This document shows, piece after piece, positions 1 to 9,156 of a stretch of DNA of 64,000 nt; positions within the stretch are counted from its first letter, which is position 1; each line of letters begins with the position of its first letter. A model generated the notes under the pieces. It was not told where the DNA came from, did not search any database, and saw nothing but the letters and a program-made list of their open reading frames with translations. The position numbers were made by a program, and so were the translations under genes. This stretch comes from CAMYMQ01 sp963730305 (GTDB lineage: Bacteria; Pseudomonadota; Alphaproteobacteria; Bin65), in contig CAVSRB010000003.1 in assembly GCA_963730305.1 (NCBI GenBank), forward strand, positions 930,001 to 994,000. Direction: 5' to 3'.

Positions 1-250
1 AGATGAACAGGAACCAGGCGGCGAGCCGAGACCATAGCCGCCCGCGCGGCCGGCGCGCGGTGTCGCGGTCGAGCGGCGTGGTGATCTCGTCGTCCAGGGT
101 CAGCGGCGGCGGCTCGTAGGCGGTATCGGCGGGCGGCTCCTGGAACCAGGAATGGCCGCAGGCGCCACAGCGCACCGACCGCCCCTTCTCGCCAAGCGCA
201 ACCGGGTCGACGAGGAATCGCGTGGAACATTTGGGGCAGTTGAGAATCAT
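1..250 (-). CDS. MJ0042-type zinc-ribbon protein, N-terminal part only
   Basis: This gene runs off the left edge, so only the first 83 codons are seen. It begins at the ATG read backwards from 250. The N-terminus holds two CxxC pairs (CPKC near residue 5 and CGAC near residue 30, the latter followed by GHSW). That is the MJ0042 zinc-finger signature often found at the start of alphaproteobacterial membrane-anchored or regulatory proteins. The rest is Pro/Asp/Glu-rich and then basic, as in a linker ahead of a membrane segment. It is divergent from ftsE across a 220-bp AT-rich gap (251-470) that probably carries both promoters. The function of the full protein cannot be told from this fragment. 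Confidence 0.8.
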   Translation of the reverse strand, partial: MILNCPKCSTRFLVDPVALGEKGRSVRCGACGHSWFQEPPADTAYEPPPLTLDDEITTPLDRDTARRPRGRLWSRLAAWFLFI

Positions 251-470
251 CGCGCTCGGCGTCTGTGGAGGGCCGCCGCCGGATGGCCGATCCGGCGCCT
301 GCCGGCCAAAAGTTTCTAAAGCTTATGATGAAAATATGCGAAAAAGGCAAATGTGAAGCGCCGCTTTTGAGTAATCTCGAAACAATACGTGCCCTCTGGT
401 AAAGAGTTATTCACAGACATTTCCACCAGCCGCCCCAGATCAACCCCGTGATTTACCGTGTCCTTGGCCG

Positions 471-1154
471 ATGATGGATGACGACGACCCGATCGTCCGG
501 TTCGACAACGTCGGGATGCGCTACGGCACCGGGCCGGAGATCCTGCGCGACATCAACGTCGCGCTCGAGCCGGGCTCGTTCTATTTCCTCACCGGGGAGA
601 GCGGCGCGGGCAAGACCTCGCTGTTGCGGCTGATGTATCTCGCCAACCGGCCGTCGCGCGGCCTGGTCCACGTCTTCGGCCGCGACGTCTCGACCATCGG
701 CCGCGACGAGGTGCCGGTGCTGCGCCGCCACATGGGCGTGATCTTCCAGGACTTCCGCCTGCTCGACCACCTGTCGACGCTCGACAACGTCGCGCTGCCG
801 CTGCGCGTCGCCGGCGCCAAGGGGCCCAAGGTGCGTCAGCATGTCGCCGAGCTGCTGCGCTGGGTGGGGCTGGGCGACCACATCAACGCGCGGCCGAACA
901 CCCTGTCGGGCGGCGAGCAGCAGCGCATCGCCATCGCCCGCGCGGTGATCAACCAGCCCAACCTGCTGCTCGCCGACGAGCCGACCGGCAACGTCGACGA
1001 CAATATCGGCATGCGGCTGCTGTTCCTGTTCGAGGAGCTCAACCGGATGGGCACCACGGTCGTGGTCGCCACCCACAACGACCGCCTGGTCGAGCGCTTC
1101 CCCTACCCCCGTCTGGTGCTCGAGGACGGCCAGCTCACCAAGCAGAAGGCGTGA
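471..1154 (+). CDS. ftsE: Cell division ATP-binding protein FtsE
   Basis: ABC-type ATPase of 227 residues that pairs with FtsX at the inner membrane to control septal peptidoglycan hydrolysis. Walker A is GESGAGKT at about residues 42-49, the signature is LSGGEQQR near 145, and Walker B is LLLADEPTG shortly after, followed by the switch His region ATHND. Length and motifs are those of FtsE, and the following gene is ftsX with a 4-base overlap, which separates it from LolD-type ATPases. Two ATGs lie next to each other at 471 and 474; either could be used. The AT-rich 300-420 stretch upstream is the likely promoter region. Confidence 0.95.
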   Translation: MMDDDDPIVRFDNVGMRYGTGPEILRDINVALEPGSFYFLTGESGAGKTSLLRLMYLANRPSRGLVHVFGRDVSTIGRDEVPVLRRHMGVIFQDFRLLDHLSTLDNVALPLRVAGAKGPKVRQHVAELLRWVGLGDHINARPNTLSGGEQQRIAIARAVINQPNLLLADEPTGNVDDNIGMRLLFLFEELNRMGTTVVVATHNDRLVERFPYPRLVLEDGQLTKQKA

Positions 1155-2044
1155 CCCGGGCGATGTTTCGGCGACAGATCGACATCCCGCTGGAACGCGA
1201 CGCCGCCAGCCGCATGCTGCCCTGGATCATCGCGATCATGGTCTACCTGGCGGCGCTGGCGATCGCCGGCACGATCACGCTCAGCCAGGTGATCCGGTCG
1301 TGGTCGGTCGCTGGCAGCGGCACGCTGACGATCCAGGTGCCGTTCGGCAAGTCGGCCGACGAGACCACCGCCCTGGCCCGCCGCGCCGCGGACGAGCTGC
1401 GCAAGACGCCGGGCATCCAGCGGGTCCGGCTGCTCAGCCGTGACGACGTCGCCGCGCTGATCCGGCCGTGGCTCGGACCGGTCGACCAGACCGCCGGCCT
1501 GCCCCTGCCCGCGCTGATCGACGCCAGCGTCGCCAACGACGCGTCGGTCGACCTCGCCGCGCTGTCCAAGCGGCTGGCCGGTATCGCCCCCGGGACCACG
1601 GTCGAGGACCACCAGAAGTGGCTCGACAAGCTGGTCGGCTTCGCCCGCTCGATCTGGCTGGTGACCCTGCTGGTGGTCGGCATGATCCTGCTCGCCGCGG
1701 TGGTCACGGTGATCTTCACGACGCGGACCGGCCTGCGCATCCATTACCGGGTGATCGAGGTGCTGCACCTGATCGGCGCGCACGACCGCTACATCTCGCG
1801 CCAGTTCGAGCGCCAGGCGGTGCTGTTGAGCCTCAAGGGCGCGCTGGTCGGGGTCCTGCTGGCGATCCTCACCGTGGTCGCGCTCGCCCACCTCGCCGCC
1901 CAGGTCGACATCATCCACACGCCCCGGCTGGTCTTCTCTTTGTGGCAGTGGGCGCTGTTCGCGCTGGTGCCGATCGTCGCCGGCCTGGTGGCGCTCTACA
2001 CCGCGCGGCTGACGGTTTTGCGCACGCTGGGACGACTGACGTAA
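1151..2044 (+). CDS. ftsX: Cell division permease FtsX
   Basis: Membrane partner of FtsE, 297 residues. It has one N-terminal transmembrane segment (about residues 25-47), a periplasmic domain that in other bacteria contacts murein hydrolase activators, and three C-terminal membrane segments (about 170-195, 225-250, 265-290), the FtsX/MacB topology. The start is taken as the GTG at 1151, overlapping the ftsE stop as GTGA. An ATG at 1163 is the alternative. Translational coupling with ftsE is likely from the overlap. Confidence 0.92.
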   Translation: MTRAMFRRQIDIPLERDAASRMLPWIIAIMVYLAALAIAGTITLSQVIRSWSVAGSGTLTIQVPFGKSADETTALARRAADELRKTPGIQRVRLLSRDDVAALIRPWLGPVDQTAGLPLPALIDASVANDASVDLAALSKRLAGIAPGTTVEDHQKWLDKLVGFARSIWLVTLLVVGMILLAAVVTVIFTTRTGLRIHYRVIEVLHLIGAHDRYISRQFERQAVLLSLKGALVGVLLAILTVVALAHLAAQVDIIHTPRLVFSLWQWALFALVPIVAGLVALYTARLTVLRTLGRLT

Positions 2045-2056
2045 AATGGCGCCGTT

Positions 2057-2710
2057 ATGGCCGACACCCGGACACTGCCGACGACCCGGATGCTGCTCTG
2101 GCGCGGCCTGCGCTGGACGCTCGTGATCTTTTCGATCCTGTTCTTCGTGTGGGCGGCCGGGCTGGTGTGGTTCGCCGCCGCGATGCCGCGCCGGGTCGCC
2201 GACACCAAGACCCATACCGACGCCATCGTCGTGCTGACCGGCGGCAGCGGGCGGCTGGAGGAAGGCCTGCGCCTGCTCAAGAAGGGCTTCGCGCCGGTGC
2301 TGTTCGTCTCCGGCGTCAACCCGATCCTGACCCGGCGCGACGTCAAGCGGCTGCTCGGCGACGCCGCGCCGGCGCTGGGCAAGCGGGTGCTGGTCGGCTA
2401 CCGCGCCGAGCACACCCGCGGCAACGCGATCGAGACGGCGATGTGGGCCAACGCGCAGCGGCTGCACTCGCTGCGGCTGGTCACCGCGAACTATCACATG
2501 CGGCGTAGCCTGTTCGAGCTGTCGCACGCCCTGCCCGACGTGGTGGTGATCCCCAACCCCGTCTTCCCCAAGGGCGTCCGGCCCGGATTGTGGTGGCAAA
2601 CCGGCTCCGGTTTCGCCACGGTGTTCCGGGAGTACAACAAGTATCTGGCGACGCTGCTGCTCGCCACCTTCACCCCCAACATCCTGAGGGATCGCCCCCG
2701 GTGGTCATAG
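2057..2710 (+). CDS. YdcF/SanA-like DUF218 membrane protein
   Basis: A 217-residue protein with one N-terminal transmembrane segment (about 18-40) and a DUF218 domain. The domain begins at DAIVVLTGGSGRLEEG, includes a conserved HTRGNAIETA motif, and ends with the YHMRRS region. Proteins of this family (ElyC, SanA, YdcF) act in envelope integrity, but the reaction is not settled. It follows ftsX by 12 bases, and its last codons overlap the plsC start, so ftsE-ftsX-ydcF-plsC reads as one operon. This order is common in alphaproteobacteria. Confidence 0.85.
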   Translation: MADTRTLPTTRMLLWRGLRWTLVIFSILFFVWAAGLVWFAAAMPRRVADTKTHTDAIVVLTGGSGRLEEGLRLLKKGFAPVLFVSGVNPILTRRDVKRLLGDAAPALGKRVLVGYRAEHTRGNAIETAMWANAQRLHSLRLVTANYHMRRSLFELSHALPDVVVIPNPVFPKGVRPGLWWQTGSGFATVFREYNKYLATLLLATFTPNILRDRPRWS

Positions 2711-3450
2711 CCCGCTCGACCCTGTTCATGATCGGCCTGGTGGTGTGGACGACGGCGCTCGGCGTCGGCGCGCTGTTCACCCTGCCCTTCCCGCGCCGCG
2801 TCGCCTACGGCTACTCGCGCTTCTGGGCGCGCGGCGTGCTGTGGATGCTGCGCATGTTCGTCGGCCTGCAATACCAGGTGCGCGGTCGCGAGCGGCTGCC
2901 CGGCGGCACGGTGATCTACGCGCTCAAGCATCAGTCGGCGTGGGAGACGATCGCGATGCCGGTGATCGTCCCGCCCTTCGCCGCCGTGCTCAAGAAGGAG
3001 CTCCTGCGCGTCCCGATCTACGGCTGGTACCTGCTCAAGGTCGGCATGGTGCCGATCGACCGCGCGGCGCGCGGCGCCGCGATGCGCGCCATGCTCAAGG
3101 CGGCGCGCGACCATATCGCCGCGGGCCGGTCGATCATGATCATGCCGGAGGGTACCCGCATCGCGCCGGGCCGCAAGGGCCGCTACCATTCCGGCGTCGC
3201 CGCGCTCTACGGCCACCTCGACCTGCCGGTGGTGCCGATCGCGCTCAATTCCGGACTGTTCTGGGGCCGGCGCGCCTTCGTCAAGCGGCCGGGCGTCATC
3301 ACCCTCGAATTCCTCGACCCGATCCGCCCCGGCCTCGACCGCCAGGCCTTCATGGCGCTCTTGGAGGAGCGGATCGAGACCGCGTCGGAGCGGCTGCGCC
3401 AGGAGGTCGTGGGCGAGGTCCCGCCGGGCGAGGAGCCGGAAGCGGCCTGA
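2701..3450 (+). CDS. plsC: 1-acyl-sn-glycerol-3-phosphate acyltransferase
   Basis: Second acylation step of phosphatidic acid synthesis at the inner membrane. The PlsC domain shows the acyl-acceptor motif (KHQSAWET, an HX4D-type variant with Glu/Thr after the His block) near residue 79. EGTR follows near 150 and the late PVVPIALNSG block near 175. An N-terminal hydrophobic stretch anchors it. The GTG at 2701 overlaps the preceding stop (2708-2710). An ATG at 2728 is possible but would remove part of the membrane segment. The C-terminus is acidic (GEEPEAA). Confidence 0.88.
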   Translation: MVIARSTLFMIGLVVWTTALGVGALFTLPFPRRVAYGYSRFWARGVLWMLRMFVGLQYQVRGRERLPGGTVIYALKHQSAWETIAMPVIVPPFAAVLKKELLRVPIYGWYLLKVGMVPIDRAARGAAMRAMLKAARDHIAAGRSIMIMPEGTRIAPGRKGRYHSGVAALYGHLDLPVVPIALNSGLFWGRRAFVKRPGVITLEFLDPIRPGLDRQAFMALLEERIETASERLRQEVVGEVPPGEEPEAA

Positions 3451-3759
3451 CCCGCCGGCCCCCGGCTATCCACCGATCGCGCCGGCCTGTGGATTGCGTG
3501 GATGGGCCCGCCGCCGCCCTGTGGAAGCCGGGGATAAGTCCAATTTAACGATCTTTCAATAGGTTACCGGCGGCACCGGCGGGATGGTTCGGTTCATCCT
3601 TTCTGGAAACATATCGGGAACAATCGTTGAAAAAATCGGCATCGAGCGGTAAGTTAAGGCGTGTGATCGACGCCCGTCGACGGCCCTGCAATCATCTCGT
3701 GGGCGACGGTGGGGCGGATCGCACCCCTGTTTGAAAAAGGATAGCGGAGCGAGACGGCG
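3451..3759. other. Intergenic region upstream of nrdJ
   Basis: A 309-base gap without a gene. The first 80 bases hold three sequences resembling DnaA boxes: CTATCCACC at 3466, TGTGGATTG at 3488 and TGTGGAAGC near 3520. None is a perfect TTATCCACA. An AT-richer stretch at 3541-3660 is the probable promoter zone of nrdJ. A purine-rich GGATAGCGGAG lies just ahead of the ATG as a ribosome binding site. I looked for a cobalamin riboswitch and for NrdR palindromes and saw neither. Confidence 0.4.
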
Positions 3760-6125
3760 ATGGCGCGCGTGGCCAGCATCTCCCAGCAGATCTGGGACAT
3801 GAAATACCGCCTCAAGGCGGCCGACGGCGCGCCGGTCGACAAGTCGATCGAGGACAGCTGGCGCCGGGTCGCGACCGCGCTGGCCGCGCCGGAGCAGGAC
3901 CCCGCGGCCTGGGCCGACACCTTCTACGACGCGATGGCCGACTTCCGCTTCCTGCCCGCCGGCCGCATCCTCGCCGGCGCCGGCACCGAGCGGTCGGTGA
4001 CGCTGTTCAACTGCTTCGTCATGGGCACGATCCCGGACGACATGGGCGGCATCTTCGACCACCTGCAGGAAGCCGCGCTGACCATGCAGCAGGGCGGCGG
4101 CATCGGCTACGACTTCTCGACGCTCCGGCCCAAGGGCGCGCCGGTCAAGGGCGTCGGCGCCGACGCCTCGGGCCCGCTCTCGTTCATGGACGTGTGGGAC
4201 GCGATGTGCCGGACGATCATGAGCGCCGGCCACCGCCGCGGCGCGATGATGGCGACCCTGCGCCTGCGACCACCCGGACATCGAGGCCTTCATCGAGGCC
4301 AAGCGCGAGCCCGGGCGGCTGCGCATGTTCAACCTCTCGGTCCTGGTCACCGACGCCTTCATGGAGGCGGTCAAGCAGGACGCGCCCTGGGAGCTGACGT
4401 TCGACGGCACCACCTTCCGCAGCGTCTCGGCGCGCGGGCTGTGGGACAAGATCATGCGCGCGACCTACGCCTACGCCGAGCCGGGCGTGATCTTCATCGA
4501 CCGCATCAACCAGCGGAACACCGCTGTATTACTGCGAGAAGATCCGCGCCACCAATCCCTGCGGCGAGCAGCCGCTGCCGCCCTACGGCGCCTGCCTGCT
4601 CGGCTCGATCAACCTGGCCCGGCTGGTCCGGGACCCGTTCGAGGACGGCGCCGGCATCGACCCGGCCGAGCTCGACGCGCTGACCCGCACCGCCGTGCGG
4701 ATGATGGACAACGTCATCGACGTCTCCGACTTCCCGCTCGACAAGCAGGACGAGGAGGCCCAGGCCAAGCGCCGCATCGGCCTCGGCGTCACCGGCCTGG
4801 CCGACGCGCTGATCCTGTGCAGGGCGCGCTACGGCTCCAAGGAGGCGGTGCGGCTGGCCGAGACCTGGCTGAAGGCGATCCAGCGCGCCGCCTATCTCGC
4901 CTCGGCCGACCTCGCCGCCGAGAAGGGCGCCTTCCCGCTGTTCGACGCCGACCAGTATCTGGCCGGCGACGGCGGTCAAGGAGCTCGACGACGACGTGCG
5001 CGCGGCGATCCGGCGAGAAGGGCATGCGCAACGCCCTGCTCACCTCGATCGCGCCGACCGGCACGATCTCGCTGTTCGCCGACAACGTCTCCTCGGGGAT
5101 CGAGCCGGTCTTCGCCTTCTCCTACACCCGCAACGTGCTGATGCCCGACGGCAGCCGGCGCGAGGAGGAGGTCTCCGACTACGCCTACCGCCTGTTCCGG
5201 CGGCTGAAGGGCGAGACGCGCGCCGCTGCCCGACTATTTCGTCGACGCCCAGCACCTGAGCCCGCGCGACCATGTCGTGATGCAGGCGGCGGTGCAGAAA
5301 TACATCGACAGCTCGATCTCCAAGACGATCAACGTGCCCGAGGACATCGCCTTCGAGGCGTTCAAGACCGTCTACCAGAGGCCTACGACCTCGGCTGCAA
5401 GGGCTGCACCACCTACCGCCCGAACGAGGTCACCGGCGCGGTGCTGGAGCTCCGCGAGGACGCGGCGGAGGACGGCGCCCGATCCGACGAGCCGGAGCTG
5501 CCGCTGCCGATGGCCGACGCGACCACGACCAGTCCGCGCGACCCGCTCGAGGCCGGCGGCATCGTCTACATGACCCAGCCGCTGTCGCGGCCCGAGGGCC
5601 TGCCCGGCCAGACCTACAAGATGCGCTGGCCGGAGAGCGACCACGCCATCTACATCACCATCAACGACATCGTGCAGGACGGCCGCCGCCGCCCGTTCGA
5701 GGTGTTCATCAACTCCAAGAACATGGAGCACTACGCCTGGACGGTGGCGCTGACCCGGATGATCTCGGCGGTGTTCCGGCGCGGCGGCGACGTCTCCTTC
5801 GTGGTCGACGAGCTGAAGGCGGTGTTCGACCCGCGCGGCGGCCAGTGGATGGGCAAGACGCTACGTGCCCTCGCTGCTCGCCGCGATCGGCGGGGTGATC
5901 GAGAAGCACATGATCGACATCGGCTTCATCCCCAACCCCAAGGAGGCGCGCGAGGGCCTGCGCGAGCTCAAGGTGGTCGGCGGGTCGGAGACGGTGGCGG
6001 CCGGCGCCGGCACGGCCCCCGAGGGCGTGCGGATGCGCGGCTGCCCCAAGTGCGGCGAGCGCACGCTGATCCGCCAGGAGGATTGCGACATCTGCACGAG
6101 CTGCGGGCACTCGAAGTGCGGGTGA
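3760..6125 (+). CDS. nrdJ: Class II (B12-dependent) ribonucleotide reductase, interrupted by about seven single-base indels
   Basis: Adenosylcobalamin-dependent ribonucleoside-diphosphate reductase, which makes deoxyribonucleotides in a single chain without oxygen dependence. Family landmarks appear in order across the three frames: NCFVMGTIPDD near residue 86, QQGGGIGYDFS near 110, NPCGEQPLPPYGACLLGS, APTGTISLFADNVSSGIEPVF, and a C-terminal zinc ribbon (CPKCGER...CTSCGHSKCG). The frame breaks near 4264, 4524, 4971, 5013, 5223, 5378 (deletion) and 5857. Removing or adding one base at each restores an uninterrupted family-like sequence of about 786 residues. Because conserved residues survive on both sides of every break and most events are insertions, sequencing error is more likely than a true pseudogene. 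No other reductase is in view. Confidence 0.9.
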
Positions 6126-6157
6126 GAGCCGTGCGGCCATTGCCCGTGATTGCGTAG

Positions 6158-6184
6158 GGGCGGGTTTCAAACCCGCCCTTTCTT
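6158..6184 (+). terminator. Rho-independent terminator after nrdJ
   Basis: A perfect inverted repeat, GGGCGGGTTT (6158-6167) and AAACCCGCCC (6169-6178), separated by one base and followed by TTTCTT. It sits 33 bases after the nrdJ stop. The same GGGCGGGTTTCAAACCCGCCC block is, from general knowledge, also a common dispersed repeat in this bacterial group, so it may serve both roles. Confidence 0.6.
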
Positions 6185-6196
6185 CATGCGCCCGGA

Positions 6197-6285
6197 CCGT
6201 CATCCCCGCGCAGGCGGGGATCCAGGATGCCGCCGACACGGCACGGCTTCTACAGGCTGGATTCCCGCCTGCGCGGGAATGACGG
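6197..6285. repeat. REP-like dispersed palindromic repeat, copy 1
   Basis: Two inversely oriented arms flank about 31 bases of unrelated sequence: 6197-6225 (starts CCGTCATCCCCGCG, ends CCAGG) and 6257-6285 (starts CTGGATTCCCGCC, ends GACGG). Each arm is itself nearly palindromic around GCGCAGGC. A second copy of the same design is at 21892-21964. It lies between the convergent nrdJ and AbfD-like genes, the usual position for such elements. Confidence 0.8.
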
Positions 6286-6318
6286 CCTTGAAAGCGTCGA
6301 GAGCGGGCGAACGGCGCC

Positions 6319-7844
6319 CTACTCCGCCGCCTCCCCCCGCTCCGGCACTTCGCACCCCGTCGCGCAGCAGCGGCCCGGCTGCTTCGATACCCGCCGGCCG
6401 TCGGCCAAAATCCCGCGGTCCAACAGCCGCTCGACGTGGTCGACCTTGTCCATCACCGGGTAGTTGCGCCAGATCTCGCGCTTCATCGCCTCGGGCGAGC
6501 CGCCGCCGTGGAGCGAGATGACCGAGTACCAGCCGCCCTGGTAGGAGGCGGTCAGGTCCTCGACCAGCCGGGCGACCGCGAGCCGGGCGTCCGCGGGGAT
6601 GTCGGGCCGCCCCGCCAGCACCGCCGACAATGACGCCTGGGTTTCCGGGTTGTGGTCCTCGTCCGGCCCCGGCAGCGAGACGATCAGCCCGCCCGAGACG
6701 TAGTGGGCGAGCCGGTGCATGTCGTAGATCTTGGTCGCCAAGCAGCAGCTTGCCGATGTTGGCGAAGACCGTGTCGGGCATCGCCGCGCCGCTGGCGTCC
6801 TTCTGGCAGTAGACCGACGCCGCCACGCCGCAGGCGAAGAAGCTCTCGGTGATCGTGATCAGCTCGACCATGGCGTCGCGGATGTGGCCGTGGGCGTCCG
6901 GGTCGAGCCCGTTGGCCTCGACCATCAGCGCGCCGGCGCCGATCAGCAGGTCGCCGAAGCCGGCGCGGGCGCCGATGCAGGTGTGGCGGTGGTGGGTGGC
7001 GTAGGTCGTGGTCAGATAGCCGCCCTCCTCGTGCTCGCCGGCGAGGAAGACCCGCTCGTGGGGCACGAACACGTCGTCGAACAGGACGACCCCCGTGGAC
7101 TGGCCGTACTTGGCCGAGAACTTGGCGGCGGCCTCGCCCGGCCGGCCGGCGGGGCGCGCGACGATGGTCACGCCCGGCGCGTCGACCGGCACCGCGCAGC
7201 ACACCGCGCAGTCGGCGTCGTCCGCCGTGTGGGTGCGCGAGGGCATGACCAGGAATTCGTGGACGTAGGGCGCGCCGGTGACGATCGCCTTGGTGCCGCG
7301 GATGACGATGCCGTCGGGCCGCCGCTCGGTGATGTGGACGTAGGTGTCGCGGGTTGGCCTGCAAACCGGGCCGCTTCGAGCGGTCGCCCTTGGCGTCGGT
7401 CATCGCGATGCCCAGGGTCAGGTCCTCGTCCTGGACCCGGTGCAGGTAGGCGACCAGCCGCTCGTGATAGTCGGTGCCGTGGGTGTCGTCGGTCCGCCGG
7501 GTCGCCTGGAAGGCGGCGACCAGCCCGTCGTGGGTCAGGTAGCGCTGGGCGCAGCCCGATTCCCGGCACACCAGCCGGACGGCCTCGAGCTTGTAGAGCA
7601 GGTCGGTCGAGCTCTCGTCGACATGGGCCATGCGGTTGACGGTCTGGCCCGACGTGGCCTGGCGCGCGGTCATCAGGACCTTGTGCTCGGGCGCGTGGGC
7701 GAAGTCGTAGGTGACGCCGATCGCGTTGACCCCCGGCGCCAGGCGCGGCTCGTCCGCGACGCTCTCGATCGCGTCGCCATCGACGAACACCCGCGGCGCA
7801 TAGCGGCGCAGCGACTCGCGATAGTCCGCGGCGGTCATCAGCAT
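6319..7844 (-). CDS. 4-hydroxybutyryl-CoA dehydratase/4-hydroxyphenylacetate hydroxylase family flavoprotein (two frameshifts)
   Basis: A flavin-binding protein of about 507 residues of the AbfD/HpaB superfamily. Middle motifs (GTDYHERL, AMTDAKGDRS, YVHITERRPDGIVIRG, VFVPHERVF, GFGDLLIG, SLHGGGSPEA) resemble AbfD more than HpaB. By remembered alignment, of the four AbfD iron-sulfur ligands Cys99 and His292 have counterparts, but Cys103 is replaced by Tyr (GCAQRY) and Cys299 by Ala (HHRHTCIGARAG). The cluster is therefore probably absent and the dehydratase role doubtful; a hydroxylase or other flavin chemistry is possible. Single-base insertions near 7349 and 6740 break the frame. It is divergent from a TetR gene with a palindromic operator 21 bases upstream of its start (7844, or 7838 from a second ATG). 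Confidence 0.75.
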
Positions 7845-7864
7845 GGCGGCGTCCTCCCTGAAGC

Positions 7865-7884
7865 TTGTTCATAATTTTGAACAA
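7865..7884. promoter_or_regulatory. Palindromic operator between AbfD-like gene and tetR
   Basis: TTGTTCA (7865-7871) and TGAACAA (7878-7884) form a perfect 7-base inverted repeat with a 6-base AT-only spacer. It lies 21 bases upstream of the AbfD-like start and 58 bases upstream of the TetR gene. The size and symmetry are typical of TetR-family operators, so repression of both divergent genes is likely. Confidence 0.65.
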
Positions 7885-7942
7885 TGTTAGAAAAGGAATT
7901 GAATCGATCTCGGAATCAGGGCGGAGCGGGGCGGAAACGGGC

Positions 7943-8573
7943 ATGGCGGCGGAGCGACGGAGCGGACGGCGGCAGGCGGTCAGCGCGCTCAAGCGGGAGA
8001 TGATCCTCGACGCCGCGCGCACGGTGTTCGAGGCCGAGGGGCTCGACGGCGCTACGGTGCGCAGGATCGCCGCCGAGGCCGGCTACACCCCCGCCGCGCT
8101 CTACTTCCACTTCGACTTCGAAAGAGGCGATCTACGCCGCCGTGCTCGAAGCCTCGATCGCCCGGCTGGGCGCGGCGGTCGACCGGGAGCTGGCGGACGC
8201 GGCCACCCCGGCCGCGCGGCTGCGCGCCGCGGCGATGGCCTTCTTCGGCTTCTACGTCGCCAACCCGCGCGACCTCGACCTCGGCTTCTACCTGTTCCGC
8301 GGCGGGATGAAGCCCCGGGGCCTGGGCCGGGAGCGGGACGAGGCGCTCAACGCCGCCCTCGCCGAGGCCCTGCGCCCGATCGCCGAGGCGGCCGAGGCGC
8401 TCGGCGCGGCGCCCGACGACGCCAACCTGCTGATGGTCGACACCTTCGCCCACGCCGCCGGGCTCCTGCTGCTGGCGCATACCGGGCGCATCCGCATGTT
8501 CGGCGCGTCGGCCCCGGCGCTGATGGAACGCTACGTCGACGACGCCCTCGCCCGGCTCGCCGGGGGGCGTTGA
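7943..8573 (+). CDS. TetR-family transcriptional regulator (one frameshift)
   Basis: About 209 residues. The N-terminal helix-turn-helix reads REMILDAARTVFEAEGLDGATVRRIAAEAGYTPAALYFHF, a standard TetR DNA-binding domain. It is followed by SKEAIYAAVLEAS after repair of a one-base insertion near 8117. The C-terminal ligand domain has no recognised specificity. The start is the ATG at 7943. It probably represses the divergent AbfD-like gene through the palindrome at 7865-7884, with the ligand likely the substrate of that enzyme (inference from context only). Confidence 0.85.
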
Positions 8574-8595
8574 CGGGGATGGCGGTCGGCGCCGG

Positions 8596-9156
8596 TTAGA
8601 CGAGGCCGGCTTCGCGGTCGAGCCGCTTCAGCAGCCGGACCAGCCGCGGCTCCGGGATACCCAGCTCGGCCAGGTGGACGACCGTTTCGCGCAGATAGTC
8701 GCGGTTGGCGCCGCTGACGCCGTGGGCGTCGCGGATCACCGCGACGATGGCGTCGTCGTCGAGGTCGCCGCGGAAATCGGGATGATCGGGATCGGGCAGG
8801 AAGGTCAGCGCCTCGGCCGGTTCCGGGTCGGCGTCGCCGGCGCCGACCGGTTCGACCGTGACCGTCGCCTCGCGATAGACCGGGTACCAGCGCAGCTCGC
8901 GCTCGTGCAGGTAGGCGCGCACCGCCTCCGCGTCGCCCGGCTCCACCGTGAACAGCACGCCGCTGCAGGTGCCGCCGGGCGCCAGGCCGAGGACCAGGCC
9001 GGGCCGGTCGGGGGTGCCGCGATGGTGCACCGTGCGGACGCAGAAGGCGCGATGGTATCCCTGCAGGACCGCGCGCTGGCGCGCCGCGAATTCGAAGCCC
9101 GGCCGCCACATCAGCGAGCCGTAGCCGAACACGCGCAGCGGCGGGGCCCCGCTCAT
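8596..9156 (-). CDS. ChaC-like gamma-glutamylcyclotransferase
   Basis: A 186-residue protein of the ChaC family, which cleaves glutathione to 5-oxoproline and Cys-Gly in the cytoplasm. The substrate-binding YGSLMWRPGFE motif is at residues 12-22. The central region carries the YLHERE block that contains the family's catalytic Glu, and PVYREATV follows. Its ATG overlaps the stop of the upstream MFS gene as ATGA (9153-9156), so the two are co-translated. The link between a glutathione-degrading enzyme and a drug exporter is unexplained. Confidence 0.88.
   Translation of the reverse strand: MSGAPPLRVFGYGSLMWRPGFEFAARQRAVLQGYHRAFCVRTVHHRGTPDRPGLVLGLAPGGTCSGVLFTVEPGDAEAVRAYLHERELRWYPVYREATVTVEPVGAGDADPEPAEALTFLPDPDHPDFRGDLDDDAIVAVIRDAHGVSGANRDYLRETVVHLAELGIPEPRLVRLLKRLDREAGLV

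Noticed and set aside
3541..3759. Cobalamin riboswitch or NrdR boxes ahead of nrdJ
   Set aside because: No B12-box-like GCCACTG block and no ACACWATATNTWGTGT-like palindromes were found by reading the region.
3760..6125. Programmed ribosomal frameshifting in nrdJ
   Set aside because: Seven events without slippery heptamers, at unrelated positions, with the same kind of breaks in a dozen other genes; sequence error is a simpler reading.
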